Positions 57,469 through 64,000 of a stretch of 64,000 bases of DNA are shown one piece after another. Position 1 is the stretch's first letter. Each line of letters opens with the position of its first letter. A program made the position numbers and the translations under genes. The stretch covers positions 1-64,000 of the forward strand of contig CAZGJA010000144.1 of NCBI GenBank assembly GCA_964526695.1. Direction: 5' to 3'. The notes below the pieces were generated by a model. That model searched no databases. It was not told where the DNA came from and was given only the letters and a program-made list of their open reading frames with translations. This DNA is from JABWBH01 sp964526695 (GTDB taxonomy: Bacteria > Planctomycetota > Phycisphaerae > UBA1845).

Positions 57469-58837
57469 GCGGACGCACGAGCATTCCCGCTTCGCGCAGC
57501 GGGGCCGACGCTTTCCACAGACCCTCCGAAAAGTGATCGGTGCTCAGCACGACCGCATCCAAGTCACGAACCAGGGCTTCCGCGCAGGAGATGACCTCGA
57601 TCCCGGCGACGTGTCCGCGATGCAAGGCGGGATTGTCGTCGATGATCGCCTCCACGCGGGCCGATGCGAGATCCACGTCGCCGGAGGCCAGCGCCTTCCG
57701 CGTGAACGCGCCCGCGCCGTAGAGTGCGATCCGACGGTATCCTTCGCTCGTCAATTCTCGCAGCGCCTCCCCGAGCAGCTTGCCCGGCTGGGGCGCGTGT
57801 TCCATGAGAACATCCCACGGATTGCGACCCACCTCGAAATGGCGCATGGCCGGGTTGCGCAGCAGGGCTTCCCCGTCGGAGTAGTACGTGCATCGCGCGC
57901 AGATGTCGGGCAGTTGCGGCGTGCCGAAGGACCGCACCAGGTCGCGGCGAACGGCGCCCGTCCAGATCTCGCGCAGGCTCTGGTGGTTGATGTCCCCGAG
58001 GAGCAGCGCATCGGCCTCGGCGTTCATGCACCCACAGGCGCTGATTTGACCGCTGACCGTGATCTCGGGGCTGGTATAGTGGACGAAGCAAGGGTTGCGT
58101 CGTTGAAGACGCATCGTGCGCGGCTCGCCGCCGAGCGGCACGAGGTGCGCGCCGGTCGGCAGATCCTCAGCGGCCACCGCGCCGCCCCAGTTGGCGAAGC
58201 TGTTGATGGCGCCGATTTCGTTGATCTGCGGACGCCGGAACTCAGCCATGCGCGCATCGGCGAGAAGCTCATCCACCGGGCGGTTGATCCGGAAGTTGAG
58301 GTTGATGCGCAGCGCCAAGCCCAGCCTCGCCTTGGTCTCGCACAGGTCGTGGATCGCGTCGCGCACCGCCTCGAACCGGTCCACCGCGAACATCGTCCGG
58401 TACGCCTCGCGGTCCAGCCCGCCGATGCTGAAGTTGATCGTCCCCGCGGCGCGGGCGAGGCGCTCCCGATCCCGCGCGGACCAGCGCCGCCAGCCGATGC
58501 CGTTGGTGACCAAGCTGATGTCGGAGATCGACGGCGTGGCGGCCAGCACATCGAGGCGCTGCATCAGCAGCGGATCGAGCAGCACGTCGCCGACGATGGG
58601 CGTGAGGCTGACGGCGCCGCCGCCCATGTCGTCATAGTCGCCGATGACTTTGGCGAATAGCTCCGCGCTCATGACGCCTTTGGCCCGCTTCATCTTCGGA
58701 TAGGCGCAGAATCCGCATCGCGCGTTGCAGACATTCGTGGTCTCAATGATGATGTACAGCGGCCGCTCATCCAGAAGGCGCCGAAGGCGCGCGGCGGGCT
58801 CTTCGAGGATCGGCAGTTGCACATTGGTTGCAGTCAT
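57446..58837 (-). CDS. Radical SAM/SPASM protein with C-terminal Rossmann-like domain
   Basis: A 463-residue protein. The radical SAM cluster motif is CNARCGFC (about 34-41, after LYIIIETTNV). The barrel continues through LVTNGIG and FSIGGLDREAY. A SPASM-type region follows with CGCMN, LGDINHQSLREIWTG and ICARCTYYSDG, probably binding a second cluster. The last 100 residues (RRIALYGAGAFTRKAL, then EAIIDDNPALHRGHVAGI) form a nucleotide-binding-like domain. It may modify a peptide or a sugar or lipid carrier; the substrate is unknown. GGAGGA stands 9 bases before the ATG at 58837. It is convergent with the ABC gene (23-base overlap at the ends) and divergent from the second permease. Confidence 0.85.
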   Translation of the reverse strand: MTATNVQLPILEEPAARLRRLLDERPLYIIIETTNVCNARCGFCAYPKMKRAKGVMSAELFAKVIGDYDDMGGGAVSLTPIVGDVLLDPLLMQRLDVLAATPSISDISLVTNGIGWRRWSARDRERLARAAGTINFSIGGLDREAYRTMFAVDRFEAVRDAIHDLCETKARLGLALRINLNFRINRPVDELLADARMAEFRRPQINEIGAINSFANWGGAVAAEDLPTGAHLVPLGGEPRTMRLQRRNPCFVHYTSPEITVSGQISACGCMNAEADALLLGDINHQSLREIWTGAVRRDLVRSFGTPQLPDICARCTYYSDGEALLRNPAMRHFEVGRNPWDVLMEHAPQPGKLLGEALRELTSEGYRRIALYGAGAFTRKALASGDVDLASARVEAIIDDNPALHRGHVAGIEVISCAEALVRDLDAVVLSTDHFSEGLWKASAPLREAGMLVRPLIPLGDA

Positions 58838-59107
58838 GGAGACGATCCTCCCCGTGCACACGGATGAACGGGCCGCGAATCCGGGGGTATCGGCAGAATC
58901 CGCCGTAACCGTTGAGCGGTGGGCAGGCGCTCGGAACGCGTGGGGGGCGGGTGGTTGGAGCCGCGGGATACCGCGCCCGTTCGGCAAGCTGTCCCGCGAC
59001 AAGCAGCCCGTACTGAGGGCGTAGTTCACCGCGCCACGGCGCATATCTCATCACAGGCAGGAAAGGTGGAACCCGGTGCTGAGGACTTTCGCCACAGGCA
59101 GCACGGA

Positions 59108-60079
59108 GTGAATCCGCCGCGAACCCATGCGAGATTCCTTGCCGGCGCTGCGGCGCTCGTCGCGCTCTACGCCCTGGCCGGCTTGCTGCATCCGGACATG
59201 ACCTCGCCCCGCGCGGTGCTCGACCTGCTCAACGGCAACGCGCCGCTCGGCGTTATGGCCGTGGGCATGACGTTCGTCATCCTCTGCGGCGGCGTGGACC
59301 TCTCGGTCGGCTCCGTGCTGGCGCTGTCGTGCATCCTGACGGCGTGGCTGATGGCTCGAAAAGGCTGGCCCCCGGCCGCCGCCTACGCCGCCGCCATCGG
59401 CGCGGGGACGTTGCTGGGCGCGGGCTGCGGCTGGGTCATCCACGCCTTTCGGCTGGCGCCCTTCATCGTCACGCTGGCGGGCATGTTTGCCGCGCGCGGG
59501 CTGGCGCTGACCGTCAGTCTCGACAGCTTCGGCATCGAGCACGCCGCGCATCAGCGGCTCGTGGATTTCGCCGTGCCGCTGGCGGATGGTAAGCTCCACC
59601 TCAACGCCATGGTGCTGCTCGCCGTGCTGGCGGCCGGCGCGTTCGTGGCGAGAGGCACGGCTTTCGGACGGCATGTGTATGCCGTCGGCGGACAGGAAGC
59701 GTCGGCGAGGCTGATGGGGCTGCCTGTCGGGCGCACCAAGATCGGCGTGTATGCACTGAGCGGCGGATGCGCGGCGCTGGCCGGCGTACTCCGCACATTC
59801 GAGATGTCCAGCGGCGACCCGACCGCCGGCGTGGGCATGGAGCTGGACGCCATCGCAGCCGTGGTGATCGGCGGAACGCTGCTGACCGGCGGCGTCGGCG
59901 GGGTTGGGGGAACGCTCGTGGGCGTGCTGATTCTGGGCACAATCCAGACGTGGATTCTCTTCGACGGGCGGCTCAGCTCCTGGTGGGCCAAGGTGGCGAC
60001 CGGCGTGCTGCTGCTGGCGTTCGTGCTGGTGCAGCGGATGCTGGGGGGGAAGAAGAAGCTGCTGGCTGCTAGCTATTAG
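59108..60079 (+). CDS. Sugar ABC transporter permease (RbsC/YjfF-like)
   Basis: A 323-residue polytopic protein of the BPD-transp-2 family: GVMAVGMTFVILCGGVDLSVGSVLALS (about 40-66), PFIVTLAGMFAARGLALTVS, VYAVGGQEASARLMGLPVGRTK and AVVIGGTLLTGGVGGVGGTLVGVLI. It is a natural second permease for the fused ATPase-permease, making a heterodimeric channel as in YtfT-YjfF systems. The start is uncertain: GTG at 59108 (chosen) or GTG at 59066; no ATG fits. Its last codons run into a repeat. Confidence 0.82.
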   Translation: MNPPRTHARFLAGAAALVALYALAGLLHPDMTSPRAVLDLLNGNAPLGVMAVGMTFVILCGGVDLSVGSVLALSCILTAWLMARKGWPPAAAYAAAIGAGTLLGAGCGWVIHAFRLAPFIVTLAGMFAARGLALTVSLDSFGIEHAAHQRLVDFAVPLADGKLHLNAMVLLAVLAAGAFVARGTAFGRHVYAVGGQEASARLMGLPVGRTKIGVYALSGGCAALAGVLRTFEMSSGDPTAGVGMELDAIAAVVIGGTLLTGGVGGVGGTLVGVLILGTIQTWILFDGRLSSWWAKVATGVLLLAFVLVQRMLGGKKKLLAASY

Positions 60080-60240
60080 CTATTCGCCAGCGGTCTATCT
60101 ATCAGACTGGGGGGATTTCTTGTCGCTCTGCGTTGGGGACAAGTCGCGGATGGAGTTCCGGCGGACCTGAGGCGTGGTTTCCGATCTCTGGCTAACAGCG
60201 AACAGCTAACAGCTACTAGCTCGCAGCCAGCAGCTCCTCA
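60080..60240. repeat. GCTAATAGC/GCTATTAGC-type repeat flanking a 161-bp gap
   Basis: TGCTAGCTATTAGCTATTCGC at 60066-60086 is answered at about 60192-60224 by CTAACAGCGAACAGCTAACAG and related units in roughly inverted sense. The repeat supplies the stop region of the permease and ends 10-15 bases before the next start. Confidence 0.6.
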
Positions 60241-61200
60241 ATGAACGAATCGATCCCGACAACTCACCCGCCAGCGACGGCTCGCACGTCCGCCACCGCG
60301 ATGGACTATGTGCATCTCCTGCGCCCCACGCAGTGGGTCAAGAACGTGGTCGTCTTCGCCGGTCCGGCGGCCGCCAAGCAGCTTTTTCACGCTGAAGGGC
60401 TGTGGCGATCCGTGGCCGCGTTCGTGAGCTTCTGCCTCGCGGCCAGCGCCGTGTACGCCATCAACGACACGATGGACCGCCGCGCCGACGCCCTGCACCC
60501 CACGAAACGCCTGCGCCCCGTGGCGCGAGGCGCGATCCGGCCGACATCGGCGCTGGTGCTTGCAGGAGGACTGATAACCGCTTCGCTCGGGTTGGCGGGC
60601 GGGCTGCTGGGGCGCGGCGTCGTCATGATCGTTGCGGCGTACTTCATCCTCACGCTGGCGTATTCGCTAGGACTCAAGCACCGCATCCTGCTCGACGTCA
60701 TCATCATCGCCACCGGGTTCGTCCTCCGCGCGTGGGCGGGTTCTCAAGCGGTCGGCGTCGCCACGTCGGAATGGCTCGTGGCCTGCATGTTCACGCTGTG
60801 CCTGTTCCTGGGCTTCGGCAAACGGCGATGCGAAGTGACCATGCTGGGCAGCGACGAGGAGGCGCTGGGTCACCGCCCGACGCTGATTCGCTACACGCCG
60901 GACCTGCTCAACCACCTCATCACCGTCAGCGCCGGCATCGCCGTCATCACCTTCCTGCTCTACACCATGGACAGAGGCCCGTCGCCCTTCGACAAGCACC
61001 TCATGTTCTACACCCTGCCGATCGTGTTCTACGGGGTCTTCCGCTACGCCATGATCACGGAGCTGGGAATATTCGCCGGCCCCACGGACATCATTCTCAA
61101 AGACGCGGGTCTGCGCGCATCAATCCTGCTCTGGGCGGCGGTGGCGCTGGGGATCGTCTATAGTGACGATGTGCTTCGAGCGGTCGGCCTGCGGTCGTAG
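60241..61200 (+). CDS. UbiA-family prenyltransferase (decaprenyl-phosphate phosphoribosyltransferase-like)
   Basis: A 319-residue membrane protein with about eight helices. YVHLLRPTQWVKNVVVFAGP opens the domain. The first Asp-rich motif is NDTMDRRADALHPTKRLRP (about 79-97). A second region with YSLGLKHRILLDVIIIATGFVLRAWAG and LGFGKRRCEVTML is characteristic of the DPPR-synthase subgroup, which transfers phosphoribose from PRPP to polyprenyl phosphate. The product would be a lipid-linked pentose donor for surface glycans. No following epimerase genes are present. The ATG at 60241 begins an unconserved tail; the domain starts at residue 21. Confidence 0.82.
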   Translation: MNESIPTTHPPATARTSATAMDYVHLLRPTQWVKNVVVFAGPAAAKQLFHAEGLWRSVAAFVSFCLAASAVYAINDTMDRRADALHPTKRLRPVARGAIRPTSALVLAGGLITASLGLAGGLLGRGVVMIVAAYFILTLAYSLGLKHRILLDVIIIATGFVLRAWAGSQAVGVATSEWLVACMFTLCLFLGFGKRRCEVTMLGSDEEALGHRPTLIRYTPDLLNHLITVSAGIAVITFLLYTMDRGPSPFDKHLMFYTLPIVFYGVFRYAMITELGIFAGPTDIILKDAGLRASILLWAAVALGIVYSDDVLRAVGLRS

Positions 61201-61202
61201 GA

Positions 61203-61411
61203 AGCTGCGTCAGAACTCGGAACTGAGTGTCCGCTGCGTCACCGCCCGCGCCGCCGGGGGTCCAGAGCGCATCCCCCAGGCGCTGGATTCCCGCCTGCGC
61301 GGGAATGACGGGGGTCGTTCGTCGTTTCGCGACGAGCCACGTGGCCTGCCCGCGCGGGAACGAGGTTTCGCGCGTTATCGTCGGCGGCCTGGCGAGTACG
61401 CCAGACCCTGC
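61203..61411. repeat. CATTCCCGC-type pair and P1 palindrome (copy 4) in an intergenic gap
   Basis: GCGTCACCGCCCGCGCCG... and the opposed TTCCCGCCTGCGCGGGAATG (about 61288-61307) form the same kind of pair as at 48455-48527. A P1 palindrome with GGCGGCCTGGCG and CGCCAGACCCTG lies at 61383-61411. These fill most of the 360-bp gap before the next gene. Confidence 0.7.
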
Positions 61412-61560
61412 CACCCTCTGCGTGCACGGGAGGTCGTTTCTTGTCGAGGCATTCGTGGTCCCGTGGAGCGTTTGATTGCATTGACCCGGCAACGGGGTTT
61501 TCGGTATGATGCCCTTCCGGGCACCGGGGGCTCTCCTGATCGGACTTCGAGGAGGCAGTC

Positions 61561-62357
<797 letters not shown>

Positions 62358-62701
62358 CTTCCGGCAGCGAGCCTTCCTCGCCGCGGCGAGCACCATCTCG
62401 CGCAGCGCCGCGGGATTGAGAAGAAGGAGGAAGGCTCGCGCGGAGGCGCAGAGAACGCAGGGAAGAAGAGGGTGTTTTCTTGCGCCTTGGTTTTCACGTT
62501 GATCCCGCGCGCTCGGTATTCCCGCGCGTATCGGAGTGGGCGCCTCAGATTTCCCGCCTCCGCGCTCTTTGCGCCCCTGCGCGAGACATATCCAGCCTTG
62601 CTGATCGGGCACGGTGATTGCGTCCCGCGGGCCTCCTTCCCACCGGCTTTGCGTGAGCCTGAGCGCTGGATGTGTTCTTGCCGGCAGAGGAACGCCGCGC
62701 C
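62358..62701. other. 344-bp intergenic region
   Basis: No gene. At about 62430-62465 there is GCGCGGAGGCGCAGAGAACGCAGGGAA, a simple-repeat type common in such genomes. A weak inverted match (TCGCCGCGGCGA at 62388-62399 and nearby) may form a hairpin after the prepilin gene. GAGGAA at about 62689 precedes the terminase ATG. Confidence 0.5.
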
Positions 62702-64000
62702 ATGTCGTCACATCCGCCGGGCTCAAAGCTGGACTCAACCTCCGAACCGGCGCGATCGGTCCCCGCCGAGCCTCGCGCGATCGTGCCCTTGCTTGACTAC
62801 CAACGAGTGGACGTCGAGTCGCCCGCGCGCTTCCGCTGGAACTGCTGGGCGCGGCAGACGGGGAAGAGCTTCACCAAGTCGCTGCGCCGCGTGCTGCGCG
62901 GGCTTGTGCGCCGTCGAAATCAGATCTTCCTCTCCGCCGGGGAGCGTCAGTGCCGCGAGCTGATGGACAAGGCCCGGCAGCATTGCCAGGCGCTGAGGGT
63001 TGCCGCGGACTTCCATGAGGGCGATGCCTTTGACGGCCTGCGCGTGCGGCGGATGGAGATCGTTCTGCCCGGCGGCGCGCGGATCATCGGCCTGCCGGCG
63101 CAGCCTCAGACCGCCCGCGGATTCACCGGCGACGTGCTGCTCGATGAGTTCGCCATGCACGCACAAGACCGCGACATCTGGGCGGCGCTCTTTCCGACCC
63201 TGCTGCGCGGCGACGGCGAGCTGGACGTCGCTTCCACGCCGCGCGGTCGCGGGAACGTCTTCTACGACCTGTCGCTCAACCAGCGGTTCTCACACTCGAT
63301 CGTGACCCTGCCGCAGGCCGTTCAGCAGGGTTTGCAGGTGAACGTGGACGACGTGCGTCGCGCGATGGGCGACGAGGAGTTGTTCCGCCAGGAATTTCTT
63401 TGCGAATTTCTCGACGAGGCCACGGCGTTTCTCACGTTTGCGCAGATCGCAGCGTGCGAGGATGCGGCGTGCATTCCGGCCACGCGGGCTTCGCAGCTTG
63501 CCGACCTGCGGCAGGATCTGGCCGTCGGCGTGGACGTGGGGCGCAAGCGCGACCTGACGGTGATGTGGGTGCTGGCGGCGGAGACGCGGACGATTGGGGC
63601 ATGGACTGCGACGGCGGGGGCCTCGGACCGGGCGGCGGGTGGGTTGCCGACGACCTGCGGCGAAGCTCAACCATGTTACCGAACCGTCGGGCTGATGGAG
63701 CTGGCCGGGGTGCCGTTTGCAATGCAGTTCTCCGTCTTGTCCGAACTGTTGCGATTGCCACGCGTGCGACGTTGCTGCATCGACGCGGGAGGCGTGGGCA
63801 TGGCGCTGGCGGAGGAGGCCGTTCGCGCGTTCGGCGAGCATCGCGTCGAGGCGGTGACGTTCACGCCGATGCTCAAGTCGCAGCTCGCGCTGGGTCTGCG
63901 CCGCGTGATCGAGGAGCGACGCATCATCCTGCCGGAGGATCCGCGCATCCGAAGCGACTTCCACAGCGTCGAGCGCGGCGTCAGCGCCTCCGGCGCGCTG
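62702..64000 (+). CDS. Phage-type terminase large subunit (5' part, runs off the window)
   Basis: 433 codons open to the window end. The ATPase part has a Walker A of the terminase kind, RWNCWARQTGKS (Lys55), and a Walker B, TGDVLLDEFAMH (Asp148-Glu149), with STPRG as the coupling segment. The nuclease part begins at about residue 275 (VGVDVGRKRDLTVMWV, Asp278) and continues with CCIDAGGVGMALAEEA. It would package DNA in a prophage, gene-transfer-agent or phage-derived particle. No portal, capsid or integrase gene lies upstream within the window, so any such cluster must continue to the right. Codon use looks like that of the host. Confidence 0.85.
   Translation, partial: MSSHPPGSKLDSTSEPARSVPAEPRAIVPLLDYQRVDVESPARFRWNCWARQTGKSFTKSLRRVLRGLVRRRNQIFLSAGERQCRELMDKARQHCQALRVAADFHEGDAFDGLRVRRMEIVLPGGARIIGLPAQPQTARGFTGDVLLDEFAMHAQDRDIWAALFPTLLRGDGELDVASTPRGRGNVFYDLSLNQRFSHSIVTLPQAVQQGLQVNVDDVRRAMGDEELFRQEFLCEFLDEATAFLTFAQIAACEDAACIPATRASQLADLRQDLAVGVDVGRKRDLTVMWVLAAETRTIGAWTATAGASDRAAGGLPTTCGEAQPCYRTVGLMELAGVPFAMQFSVLSELLRLPRVRRCCIDAGGVGMALAEEAVRAFGEHRVEAVTFTPMLKSQLALGLRRVIEERRIILPEDPRIRSDFHSVERGVSASGAL

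Overview
The window reads as about 64 kb of chromosome from a high-GC, gene-dense bacterium, most likely a member of Planctomycetota (Phycisphaerae-like). This is an inference. It rests on two prepilin-type proteins with the GFTLIELLVVIAIIALL leader, secreted Cys-rich, collagen-like and kelch proteins, sulfatase-like hydrolases, an ECF sigma factor with a giant anti-sigma partner, a Pnkp/Hen1 RNA-repair pair, and very many short dispersed palindromes. No rRNA or tRNA gene was recognised and no CRISPR array is visible.

Layout. 1-4.7 kb: a gene-poor leader, a GNAT acetyltransferase, an amidohydrolase and a membrane glycosyltransferase-like protein. 4.7-9.7 kb: a wrecked sulfatase-TPR gene broken by small inverted-repeat elements, a Vgb-like beta-propeller protein and a secreted Cys-rich protein. 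10-16 kb: dapF, a thioredoxin-like lipoprotein, a CDP-alcohol phosphatidyltransferase, ribBA, a prepilin-like protein and a small zinc-ribbon membrane protein. 16.8-23 kb: hen1, then an inserted ImmA/IrrE-DUF4411 (PIN) pair, then pnkp. 23-29 kb: a CsgG-like/SUMF1 fusion, a DUF4258/YgiT toxin-antitoxin pair, and carB with three in-frame repeat insertions. 29-38 kb: a nucleotidyltransferase, an M42 peptidase, L-rhamnose isomerase, an anti-sigma/sigma pair and ahcY. 38-46 kb: a Y1 (IS200-like) transposase, a sulfatase-fold hydrolase, a PDZ protein, a broken ISL3 element, a DUF72 protein, an S1/P1 nuclease and a collagen-kelch fragment. 46-54 kb: GH20, an M16-like protein lacking its zinc site, an SLC13/TrkA-C transporter, a Cys-rich small protein and rsmE. 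53.6-61 kb: an alpha/beta hydrolase lipoprotein, a fused sugar-type ABC ATPase-permease, a radical SAM/SPASM protein, a second permease and a UbiA-family phosphoribosyltransferase-like protein. 61-64 kb: a frameshifted prepilin-like gene and the 5' part of a phage-type terminase large subunit running off the window.

Two themes stand out. First, hen1 and pnkp, normally neighbours in an RNA-repair cassette, are separated by a lower-GC metalloprotease/PIN-domain pair that looks like a toxin-antitoxin module, so an RNA-damaging candidate sits inside an RNA-repair locus. Second, short palindromic DNA is invading genes. A 118-bp element with CAGCCCGTGGTG ends and an ATAG (CTAT) target duplication interrupts both the sulfatase gene and the ISL3 transposase; removing 122 bp on paper restores each reading frame exactly. 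Other palindrome-rich segments sit in frame inside hen1, carB, the GH20 gene and the ABC transporter, where one forms the linker of an apparent ATPase-permease fusion. All functions are assigned by recognition of family motifs; no database search was run.
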